Shown in pieces: positions 1-6,000 of a DNA stretch of 35,677 nucleotides. Location: positions 1 to 35,677 of the forward strand of contig NZ_AZGK01000021.1 in the NCBI RefSeq assembly GCF_001435315.1. Direction: 5' to 3'. Positions within the stretch are counted from its first letter, which is position 1, and every line of letters begins with the position of its first letter. Below the pieces are notes generated by a model. It did no database searches. It saw only the letters and a list, made by a program, of their open reading frames with translations, and was not told the DNA's origin. The DNA is from Lentilactobacillus parabuchneri DSM 5707 = NBRC 107865. GTDB lineage: Bacteria > Bacillota > Bacilli > Lactobacillales > Lactobacillaceae. The position numbers and the translations under genes are program-made.

Positions 1-40
1 CCAAGCCTACAAATAATGATTTCTTCAAACTAGATTTCAT
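1..40 (-). CDS. S-layer-like secreted protein, N-terminal 13 codons only
   Basis: The reverse strand opens with ATG at 40-38 and reads MKSSLKKSLFVGL before leaving the window. A GGAGG ribosome binding site lies at 51-55. The start resembles the signal peptides of S-layer and surface proteins of Lentilactobacillus (Lys-rich n-region, then a hydrophobic core). A promoter lies about 130 nt upstream, giving a long leader, as is common for S-layer genes. Only the start is visible, so the product is an inference from the signal peptide. Confidence 0.55.
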   Translation of the reverse strand, partial: MKSSLKKSLFVGL

Positions 41-166
41 TATTGCGTCTCCTCCAATATGATAAAAAATTTTGTAGTTCACTAGGTTTATGTAACCCGT
101 ACCCATAGTGTACCCATTAAAGGGGTCGCTTCAAGCACAAGCTAGTCCAAACTTTCTACATTTCTA

Positions 167-195
167 ATTCTAGCTTCTTATAACAAATATCGCAA
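167..195 (-). promoter_or_regulatory. SigA-type promoter of the S-layer-like gene
   Basis: Reverse strand: -35 TTGCGA (195-190), 17-nt spacer, -10 TAGAAT (172-167). The predicted leader to the ATG at 40 is about 120 nt and contains two direct GGGTAC repeats near 90-110. Inferred from sequence only. Confidence 0.5.
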
Positions 196-274
196 GGTAA
201 TTGAACTGAAGTATTTTATTTGATACTTTTGAAACATTCTTGTAATACAGTGCACAATGCCAACATGCCAACGC

Positions 275-319
275 AAAAAGCCCGTCAACCGAGTTTGATA
301 ACTCAATTGACGGGCTTTT
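275..319 (-). terminator. Intrinsic terminator downstream of the DUF2922 gene
   Basis: Stem AAAAGCCCGTCAA / TTGACGGGCTTTT with an inner GAGTT/AACTC hairpin. On the reverse strand it ends in a T-run, right after the DUF1659-DUF2922 pair. Confidence 0.85.
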
Positions 320-375
320 CACACCGTTGTTGCTATATGTGATGATTCCGAGCTTGTTATTAGTTAGTGAATCAA

Positions 376-603
376 TTATTCACCACGAGTGTCGAATAAT
401 TTGTCGATCTCAGTCTTGCGATACTGAGCAGCGATTGGGGTGGCGTATGGGTCAATGCCATCGCGGTCGAACATCTTCAATTTGGAGATTTCTTCCATCG
501 CTTTAGTGACAGCTTCTGCAGACAAGTCGCCGTTGGCATAGTTGATTGACAATGTCTTGAGCTTCTCATCTGAGGTTTTAAATACCAATTCTAATTTACG
601 CAT
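376..603 (-). CDS. DUF2922 family protein
   Basis: A 75-aa protein starting MRKLELVFKTSDEK, with the two-strand start and short helical middle typical of DUF2922 (small Firmicutes proteins of unknown function). It starts at ATG 603 after an AGGAGG site. It lies 29 nt after the DUF1659 gene on the same strand and shares its terminator, so the two form one unit. DUF1659 and DUF2922 genes are often neighbours in Firmicutes. No catalytic residues or membrane segments are visible and the function is unknown. Confidence 0.8.
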   Translation of the reverse strand: MRKLELVFKTSDEKLKTLSINYANGDLSAEAVTKAMEEISKLKMFDRDGIDPYATPIAAQYRKTEIDKLFDTRGE

Positions 604-632
604 GTGTGTTTCCTCCTATTAGTCCGTTATGA

Positions 633-881
633 TTACGCTTGTGGTGCGGCTGGTGCCGGTTGGGTCTGTGGTGCGTCGCTTAATTCAACGTGGTCGGTTG
701 AAGATACGGCTGCGTCAGTAATGTTGCCGTCAACGAGGCTTTCAAGGATCTTAGCGAATGAGGCAACTTTTTCTGCCGTCACATTTTGAGCAACGTACGC
801 AAAAGAATGCTTAACGCCCTTCTTGTGATCCTCATTAACCAACGTATAGGTAACATTTGACTTCATCCAATCTTTTTTCAT
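633..881 (-). CDS. DUF1659 family protein
   Basis: An 82-aa protein with the DUF1659 pattern: SNVTYTLVNEDHKKGVKHSFAY, then a helix (AEKVASFAKILESL), then VDGNITDAAVSSTDHVEL. The C-terminus is a short Pro/Ala/Gln tail. ATG at 881 follows an AAGGAG site. It sits between the sigma-factor gene (986-1522) and DUF2922 on the same strand. The 104-nt gap to the sigma gene shows no clear terminator, so co-transcription is possible. Function unknown. Confidence 0.8.
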   Translation of the reverse strand: MKKDWMKSNVTYTLVNEDHKKGVKHSFAYVAQNVTAEKVASFAKILESLVDGNITDAAVSSTDHVELSDAPQTQPAPAAPQA

Positions 882-985
882 CGTTCATTCTCCTTCGTGT
901 TTTGAATAGTTTGTAAGTCGGTGGCGCCAACCCTTACATATACTAGTAACGAATTGAGGGGGCCAAAGTGTTCAGATTTTTTTGA

Positions 986-1522
986 TTATTTTTGGAACTT
1001 TTTGATCACCCCACGCCGCCACTGGTAAACAGTCGTTCTCGAGCAGTGGCATTCTTTGGCAATTTCGGTGATGTTCATCCCATAATCGTAGGCCAAGCTC
1101 AAGTAACGGGCTTCTTCTCGGGTCAATTGAGTCATCAATTCGTCGGAGATAATGTGGGTATCGTAGTAACCGACGGACTTCTTCTTATCTTCCAGCTCTG
1201 CTAAAAGATCCGTCTCGTCATCAGGTTCTTCGATGCCGGCTCGGTGGCGCATTTCTTTTCTGAGGCAATCCAGCAAATGCCAGTAGACGCCTTGATAGAT
1301 GAATAACAGGTAAGATCCCGGGGATTTTTTGAGGTTGATGGCTTGGATGTACTTTTCGGCGAAGGCAACCATCCCCTCTTGAACTAAGTCGTCGTAATAT
1401 GGATTATCGTGGCGGATGTGCAGTTTCTTCAACACCCCATAGACCACCAGCTCATGGTCGCCGTCCAGTAGGAAATTAAAGGCATCTTGGTACAGTTCGA
1501 TTTGCTTCTTGTTGTTTGTCAT
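986..1522 (-). CDS. Small sigma-70 family factor (ComX/SigH-like)
   Basis: A 178-aa sigma-70 family protein. Region 2 is visible at about residues 45-90 (NPYYDDLVQEGMVAFAEKY, then YWHLLDCLRKEMRHR). The region 4 helix-turn-helix is at the C-terminus (ITEIAKECHCSRTTVYQWRR). Region 1 and a long region 3 are missing, as in the alternative sigma factors called ComX or SigH in lactobacilli. I place the start at ATG 1522, which has AAGGA at a normal distance. An in-frame ATG at 1555 lacks a good site and would add 11 residues. A SigA-type promoter lies at 1577-1605. In L. sakei a homologous factor drives late competence genes, so that role here is an inference by family. Confidence 0.8.
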   Translation of the reverse strand: MTNNKKQIELYQDAFNFLLDGDHELVVYGVLKKLHIRHDNPYYDDLVQEGMVAFAEKYIQAINLKKSPGSYLLFIYQGVYWHLLDCLRKEMRHRAGIEEPDDETDLLAELEDKKKSVGYYDTHIISDELMTQLTREEARYLSLAYDYGMNITEIAKECHCSRTTVYQWRRGVIKKFQK

Positions 1523-1576
1523 TATGAATCCATCCTTGTGATTGAATTGATCCATTGGCCAATGTCACAAGAAGCC

Positions 1577-1605
1577 AGTATATATAGAAGAAAATGGGGA
1601 AACAA
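1577..1605 (-). promoter_or_regulatory. Promoter of the sigma-factor gene
   Basis: Reverse strand: -35 TTGTTT (1605-1600), 17-nt spacer, -10 TATACT (1582-1577). It is close to consensus and lies 55 nt from the chosen ATG. Confidence 0.6.
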
Positions 1606-1716
1606 CGGCGGAGATTTTATTGTGTGAGGGCCTATAAATAAAGCATTGGTGGGGGCTCACTTTGGTGGAAGTTGCCGACTTTTTACGAAATTAGCAAAAC
1701 TTCGGGAATTTTTCCG

Positions 1717-1722
1717 TATAAT
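1717..1722 (+). promoter_or_regulatory. -10 box of the prolyl-tRNA editing gene
   Basis: A consensus TATAAT 24 nt before the ATG at 1747. No good -35 is visible at 16-18 nt upstream, so the promoter is only partly supported. The short leader also argues for the start at 1747 rather than 1672. Confidence 0.45.
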
Positions 1723-1746
1723 ATGTCCTTAAATGAGGTGATCTGC

Positions 1747-2232
1747 ATGAAAATGGCAACTGAACAAGAAGCACTGGATTTATTGAAATCAGTCGGCGTT
1801 GACTATCGCCGCGTCGACCACTCGGCTATTTGGACGATGGATGATCCAAACACACCGGAAGGGTTGCCTGAGGTGAAGAACTTACTGCTGAAGGATAAGA
1901 AAAGCGACCGGTATTATCTGTACTTGACCGACAATCATCGTGTCGACTTTAAGTCATTAACCAATCAGCTGGGGTTGGGCCACAGCCGCCTGGCATTTGC
2001 CAGTGAAGCCCAATTGGAAGCCCTGCTCGGCGTCGTGTCCGGCATGGTGACACCGCTGGCACTGATGCACGACACCGACGACCAGGTAACTGTCCTGCTA
2101 AACAAGTCGCTGCAAAGCCTCCCCGAAATCTCGGCCCACCCAAATATCAATACGGCGACGATTTTGATGTCGTATGCTGATTTGGTGCGGGTGTTGCGGG
2201 CTATGGGGAAAGTGCCCGTGGTGATTAACTAA
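1747..2232 (+). CDS. YbaK/ProX-type prolyl-tRNA editing protein
   Basis: A 161-aa free-standing aminoacyl-tRNA deacylase of the YbaK/EbsC/ProX superfamily. Such proteins clear mischarged tRNA (typically Ala- or Cys-tRNA(Pro)) in trans. Family marks: VDYRRVDHSAIWTMDD near the N-terminus, the Lys-containing strand VKNLLLKDKK that supplies the essential lysine, YYLYLTDNHRVDFKSL, and the GMVTPLAL loop. The start chosen is ATG 1747 after GAGGTG. The longer frame from 1672 would overlap the -10 box. The gene is monocistronic and ends at a strong terminator. Which tRNA it edits cannot be told from sequence. Confidence 0.85.
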   Translation: MKMATEQEALDLLKSVGVDYRRVDHSAIWTMDDPNTPEGLPEVKNLLLKDKKSDRYYLYLTDNHRVDFKSLTNQLGLGHSRLAFASEAQLEALLGVVSGMVTPLALMHDTDDQVTVLLNKSLQSLPEISAHPNINTATILMSYADLVRVLRAMGKVPVVIN

Positions 2233-2284
2233 AAAAGTCTAGCCCCACATTCGATGAAGTTCGAGTGTGGGGCTAGACTTTTTT
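2231..2284. terminator. Bidirectional intrinsic terminator
   Basis: AAAAAAGTCTAGCCCCACA pairs with TGTGGGGCTAGACTTTTTT around a short loop. It serves the ProX-like gene and the convergent gene at 2289-2741. Confidence 0.9.
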
Positions 2285-2288
2285 GTCG

Positions 2289-2741
2289 TTAATCTAAGAC
2301 ATCCGGATACTCATAATGAATTCCGGGAATCTGCAGGGTGTTGATCATGTCGATTGACAAGTAATCCAAAATCGCTTCGGGAACGTCAGGCGATACCAGA
2401 ACGGCAACGCTTCTTGAGGCGACCGTTCCCTTTATCAGGGTCTTATCCTTGCCGTCCACTTGGAAGTGGGCCTCGTCAACCGGGTCGTACGAGTAGCCCA
2501 AGCCGCCTTTGACACCACCGCTTAAAACGTCTTCGACTTCGGTGTCAGGGTCATCTTCGTAATGATGAATCAGGCCGATGATTTCCCCGTGGCCCCAGTC
2601 AAATAATGAGAACTGATCGTCAGGGTCGCTGATGACGGTGGTCAGTGCTGGTACAATTTCACTTAATCGTTTGCGGTCAAGTTTATTATTTTCGTTTTCC
2701 ATATCTCTCATCCCATAATTAGATTTTATTAGCGCTTTCAT
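2289..2741 (-). CDS. Hypothetical acidic protein
   Basis: An acidic protein of up to 150 aa that I do not recognise. It is predicted soluble, with no signal peptide or membrane segment. It has an Asp-rich stretch (HHYEDDPDTEVEDV), a Gly-rich turn (SGGVKGGLGYSYDP) and a conserved-looking strand (SRSVAVLVSPDVPEAILDYL). The start is uncertain: ATG 2741 has AAGGG almost touching it, ATG 2711 has little, and ATG 2702 (MENENNK) has GGGATGAGAG upstream and may be the real one. It is monocistronic and convergent with the ProX-like gene. Confidence 0.6.
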   Translation of the reverse strand: MKALIKSNYGMRDMENENNKLDRKRLSEIVPALTTVISDPDDQFSLFDWGHGEIIGLIHHYEDDPDTEVEDVLSGGVKGGLGYSYDPVDEAHFQVDGKDKTLIKGTVASRSVAVLVSPDVPEAILDYLSIDMINTLQIPGIHYEYPDVLD

Positions 2742-2887
2742 CCCTTATGATACTTCAATTGATTTCTGCCGACAAGCGTTGGAATTGGTGTGTTGCAAAG
2801 CCAATCGCGCTAAACAGATTAAAGGCGGCACGCAAGTCAGTTTGCATGTCGCCTCTTAAGGAGCCTGTTATTTAAATGAAGCCTGTC

Positions 2888-3178
2888 TTACGCATCGGCA
2901 CTTTCCTGCACCTGCTCAACGATTCCTTCTTTTTCCAAGTATGTATCAATTCCTACCATGGCTTCTCTTTCATCCTCGCCACTGGCCGAAATTTCGACAT
3001 AGCTGTCCTGGGGAACACCCAGTGACATCACACCCATGATTGATTTCAAATTAACAGTGTGATCGTTATACGTGAGCTTGATATCGGACTTAAACTCCTG
3101 TGCTGCCATGACGAGTCTGGTTGCTGGCCGTGACATGATGCCTGTTTCTGCTAAAACTTTGAATTTATGCATTTCCAT
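2888..3178 (-). CDS. HPr-like protein with Met at the His15 position (Crh-like)
   Basis: A 96-aa protein of the HPr fold that aligns with HPr without gaps from residue 1. The active-site loop of HPr, GIHARPAT, reads GIMSRPAT here: the phosphate-carrying His15 is Met15 and Ala16 is Ser. The regulatory site is intact: Ser46 in NLKSIMGVMSLGV, the HPr kinase target and CcpA contact surface. HPr normally accepts phosphate from enzyme I at His15, so this protein should not carry phosphate in the PTS but could act after Ser46 phosphorylation, as Crh does in Bacillus. It has an 8-residue acidic tail beyond normal HPr. It is not next to ptsI. ATG 3178 follows AGAGG. A cre-like box overlaps its promoter region. 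Confidence 0.85.
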   Translation of the reverse strand: MEMHKFKVLAETGIMSRPATRLVMAAQEFKSDIKLTYNDHTVNLKSIMGVMSLGVPQDSYVEISASGEDEREAMVGIDTYLEKEGIVEQVQESADA

Positions 3179-3236
3179 TTGACTTCGCCTCTTAGATTGA
3201 TTGACTTGATTGTTGAACTAATATATTAACTGACAT

Positions 3237-3250
3237 TGTAAGCGTTTACT
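3237..3250 (-). promoter_or_regulatory. cre-like site upstream of the HPr-like gene
   Basis: TGTAAGCGTTTACT on the plus strand matches the cre consensus (WTGNAANCGNWWNCAW) except for one base. It lies 59 nt upstream of ATG 3178, over the likely -35 region of a -10 TATATT. A CcpA dimer bound here would be expected to repress. This is an inference from sequence. Confidence 0.65.
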
Positions 3251-3527
3251 AGTCAATATTCAATAGGTTTCACAACATTTTTCGAACTTAGTCAAAAAAT
3301 ATAAGAGGTTTATGATATTTCATAAAAAAGATCAGTATTTCGTCGTGAGAACAACATTTTGATGATGCTTGTCAATCGCTATATCAAATTTTTAAGCTTC
3401 TCTACCAAATCTTTAACAGGATTACAGACCGCAATCTTTCGTCAACGGAACTCAATTATTTTGTAACTTGCTTGAAAAGTATGGGCGTTATGATGACACC
3501 ACAAATATTAAAACGAGGTGTTCTTCA

Positions 3528-4070
3528 TTGAAATTCACGAAATTCATTTTGAGTGCTGCAGTTGCCGGAGCGATTATGGGCGGCGTGGTTACTCAAGCAA
3601 GCGCAGATACTTATAACAATCAAACCCAGCCACAACAGGCAAGCACCACCTACTACAATCCAAATGCCGGCACCACCAAGGCGACCGTCAATAGTGCGAC
3701 GTCAAAGGCGGACGCCGTGGTCAGCTTGGCCAAGCAACTGGCTTCGCAAAACATCCCCTACGTTTGGGGTGGCGAATCCCTTCAAGGAATGGACTGCTCA
3801 GGATTGACCGACTACGTCTACCAAAAGGCAGCCGGCATCTCACTCGGGCACTATACGGTTACTCAGGAAAGCCACGTTACAACAGAAGCCGTGTCGGAGG
3901 CTCAACCAGGTGACCTGTTGTTCTGGGGAGAGCACGGCGCAACCCACCACGTAGCCATCTACATTGGCAATAACCAGTATGTCGCCGCACCGCAACCGGG
4001 CCAAAATGTCGATATTGAAACGATTAACAGTGCCTTTATGCCAAGTTTTGCGGGTAAGGTCACTGGGTAG
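3528..4070 (+). CDS. Secreted NlpC/P60 family peptidoglycan hydrolase
   Basis: A 180-aa secreted cysteine peptidase that is expected to cleave stem peptides of peptidoglycan. Signal peptide: KFTKFILSAAVAGAIMGG, cleavage after QASA at residue 26. A Thr/Asn/Gln-rich linker (27-60) precedes the catalytic domain (about 61-180). The catalytic Cys90 lies in GMDCSG and the His141 in HHVAIYIG, with the usual PGDLLFW strand between. There is no LysM, SH3 or other wall-binding domain. The start is TTG 3528, preceded by GAGGTG; the upstream ATG at 3468 would put 20 polar residues before the signal peptide. Monocistronic. Confidence 0.85.
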   Translation: MKFTKFILSAAVAGAIMGGVVTQASADTYNNQTQPQQASTTYYNPNAGTTKATVNSATSKADAVVSLAKQLASQNIPYVWGGESLQGMDCSGLTDYVYQKAAGISLGHYTVTQESHVTTEAVSEAQPGDLLFWGEHGATHHVAIYIGNNQYVAAPQPGQNVDIETINSAFMPSFAGKVTG

Positions 4071-4078
4071 TGTGCGAC

Positions 4079-4174
4079 AAACGGCGGTTAGCTTCCAAAG
4101 TATAAGTTGATTTGCCAAACACCCTGGGCTTGGATGATTGGCAAATTGACTGATACGGCCGGAAGCTGCCGTTT
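4079..4174. other. Nested inverted repeats in the NlpC/P60 3' region
   Basis: AAACGGC...AGCTTCC (4079-4096) pairs with GGAAGCT/GCCGTTT (4161-4174). An inner TTGATTTGCCAA (4107-4118) pairs with TTGGCAAATTGA (4138-4149). No T-run follows, so it is not a normal terminator. It may be a structured 3' UTR or a decayed repeat. Confidence 0.5.
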
Positions 4175-4223
4175 GCCAAGTAGGCTGCCGTCGGCTCACG
4201 ATTCAGCTAGATATAAAAACACC

Positions 4224-4265
4224 AATGAGGTGAACCTCTCAACAAGTTGAGAAGTCCACCTCATT
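4224..4265. terminator. Bidirectional terminator between NlpC/P60 and tenA
   Basis: AATGAGGTG (4224-4232) pairs with CACCTCATT (4257-4265), with inner CTCAAC/GTTGAG and T- and A-runs on both sides. Confidence 0.85.
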
Positions 4266-4278
4266 TTTTCATACCCTT

Positions 4279-4992
4279 TTAGATCATCGGTCCACCCTTA
4301 CCTTCAAGGGCAACAGCTTTCCAATTATCCCAAGTAATTTCCTTGTAGGCGGCGTCCCAAAAATACCACTCCAGCAGGCAGCTCTTCAAGAAGGTCTGCT
4401 TGGCCTGTTCCTGCTCGCGTGCGGTCGCCGACTCAGCTTCGTGATCAATGATGTTGAAGAACTGTTGAATGTAGCCATTGGGCCCTAAGAAGGCATCCCC
4501 ACTCATGGACAGGAAACTTTGAAACGGCTCTTTTTGAACTCTCGTCTGCTTGGCCATAAATTTGCCCAACTCAACATACATCCACTCCCCCGCCGCAAAC
4601 GATGGCAAAATTTGCAGAACGCTGTGGGTCTGGATAGTGGCCGCCATGTGCTGACGATACATCTGGTTAATCGGCTGAATTGGCGTTTGCTTGAGCGTTT
4701 CCCAATCATGCGGCATCGACTCCGGCTCTCGTTTTAACCAATCCCGCAGCATCGTCAGCTGCATATCCTGGCGCTTTTGAAACAGCAGCGCCTGCTCGGT
4801 GGATGTACTGTAGTTGATCAACGCATTAATCACCGCGACTTCATTATATTCAAAGGCAATATCCTGCTCGTCATAATAGCGCAGCTGACCCGACGTGAGT
4901 TGACCGCTGATGATTCCCTGAACAAACGGATGTTTTTCGTTGGCAATCAAATACGGTTGGGCGTCAAACAATATATCTTGAGACAATGACAT
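4279..4992 (-). CDS. tenA: TenA family aminopyrimidine aminohydrolase (thiaminase II)
   Basis: A 237-aa TenA/THI-4 family protein. TenA hydrolyses aminopyrimidine breakdown products of thiamine to HMP for salvage. Family features include HPFVQGIISGQL, the RYYDEQDIAFEYN segment, and the helical C-terminal part LLEWYFWDAAYKEITW. ATG 4992 has a strong AGGAGG site; the reading frame extends upstream but that part covers the riboswitch leader. It stands alone and is controlled by the TPP riboswitch at 5119-5190 with a terminator at 5026-5062. Its product HMP could be used by ThiD at 21790-22605. Confidence 0.9.
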   Translation of the reverse strand: MSLSQDILFDAQPYLIANEKHPFVQGIISGQLTSGQLRYYDEQDIAFEYNEVAVINALINYSTSTEQALLFQKRQDMQLTMLRDWLKREPESMPHDWETLKQTPIQPINQMYRQHMAATIQTHSVLQILPSFAAGEWMYVELGKFMAKQTRVQKEPFQSFLSMSGDAFLGPNGYIQQFFNIIDHEAESATAREQEQAKQTFLKSCLLEWYFWDAAYKEITWDNWKAVALEGKGGPMI

Positions 4993-5025
4993 AATCGTTC
5001 CTCCTGTAGTGGCACGGGAGCCGAT

Positions 5026-5062
5026 AAAAAAAGACCAGTCGACAAATGGATTGCCGCTGATC
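5026..5062 (-). terminator. Leader terminator of the tenA riboswitch
   Basis: On the reverse strand GATCAG (5062-5057) pairs with CTGGTC (5038-5033), followed by seven T. It sits between the TPP aptamer and tenA, as expected for transcriptional control. The stem is short, so the exact fold is uncertain. Confidence 0.55.
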
Positions 5063-5118
5063 AATGACAGTTGATGATAACATGTGACACCTGCAGCCAA
5101 ATGAATTGGTTGCCAATT

Positions 5119-5190
5119 GATCTTCCTGCGACAGTCCTAACTGCATCAGGTTCAATGGGTATCATCTCAGCCGTAAGGGCACCCCAGACC
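5119..5190 (-). promoter_or_regulatory. TPP riboswitch (THI element) of tenA
   Basis: The reverse strand carries the conserved TPP aptamer pieces in order: GGGGTGCC, GGCTGAGATGATACCC, GAACCTGATGCAGTTAG and AGGAAGATC. Terminal pairing is GGTCT with AGATC. It lies 127 nt upstream of tenA. Confidence 0.95.
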
Positions 5191-5216
5191 ACGTTTTATT
5201 TTGTTTTACACAGTTG

Positions 5217-5244
5217 ATTATAGTGGGTTGGCGGTGAAATACAA
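5217..5244 (-). promoter_or_regulatory. Promoter of the tenA riboswitch transcript
   Basis: Reverse strand: -35 TTGTAT (5244-5239), 16-nt spacer, -10 TATAAT (5222-5217), about 27 nt before the aptamer. The rest of 5245-5530 is AT-rich, and I see no gene in it. Confidence 0.65.
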
Positions 5245-5530
5245 CTAAAAAATATATAGTGTCACATTATTATTTTGTTTTCCTCATGATGTACCCTAAT
5301 TAAAAATTTGACTGACACCATGTACAAATCACAGTCGTCATATTAGTAAGTACGTGGTTTCCCCTAGATATATTCAAGAGCTCAAAATAATTGCCAACTT
5401 CCCTGATAATTTCAGTATACCTGACCACTAAATTTTCCCCAACAAATTTGCAGACTTATTCCATGCTTTTTTCGCCACATTGGCTTACAATCAATTCCAA
5501 TAAATAAGCATACCGTTTGGAGGGATCCAC

Positions 5531-5950
5531 ATGATATCAGAGTACTTAACGATCATTGGTGTCGCCTTCATCGGCCTACTGGTCATCGGGTTGAGTATGC
5601 TGACGGCAGATTATGATGAGCTCGAACCGGTTCCGGCTGGCCCCAAGCTGTATGAAGGCCGGACACCGGAGTTTGACGTCGAAGTCGAGCCCGGCACCTA
5701 CCAGTACGATCCGATAACAGGCGAAACAAACATTCCGGAAAATGTCTTTAGTTTGTATCAGCTGTACACTATCGATAATATTTCTTCGTTTGACGAATTG
5801 CGGTTAAACGAAGCCGATGAAGCATTAACCCGGAAGTTGAAACAGTCAACCAGTGGCTGGGATCAGTTTCCAGACAACGTTCGCAATCTATCGCACGTTT
5901 GGACGATCGCCGGTCATGGAAATGTATTGTTAAAGTTGAATGAAGGATAA
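5531..5950 (+). CDS. Hypothetical membrane-anchored protein
   Basis: A 139-aa protein that I do not recognise. Residues 3-26 (SEYLTIIGVAFIGLLVIGLSMLT) form one hydrophobic segment, and the rest is acidic and polar with no second segment. A single-pass N-terminal anchor is likely, topology unknown. ATG 5531 follows GGAGGG. The gene is monocistronic and ends at a bidirectional terminator. Confidence 0.7.
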   Translation: MISEYLTIIGVAFIGLLVIGLSMLTADYDELEPVPAGPKLYEGRTPEFDVEVEPGTYQYDPITGETNIPENVFSLYQLYTIDNISSFDELRLNEADEALTRKLKQSTSGWDQFPDNVRNLSHVWTIAGHGNVLLKLNEG

Positions 5951-5952
5951 TA

Positions 5953-5986
5953 AAAGGACTCGAAGCGAGGTGGCTTCGGGTCCTTT
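5953..5986. terminator. Bidirectional terminator
   Basis: AAAGGACTCGAAGC pairs with GCTTCGGGTCCTTT around a 6-nt loop. It serves the gene at 5531-5950 and the convergent DUF5776 gene. Confidence 0.85.
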
Positions 5987-6000
5987 CAGCTTTCAGGTAA

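Noticed and set aside
940-960. ComX box before DUF1659
   Set aside because: AACGAATT on the plus strand is only partly like TACGAATA and lies in the wrong orientation.
3840-4199. Reverse-strand reading frame over the NlpC/P60 gene
   Set aside because: Shadow of a gene with signal peptide and catalytic motifs; no ribosome binding site.
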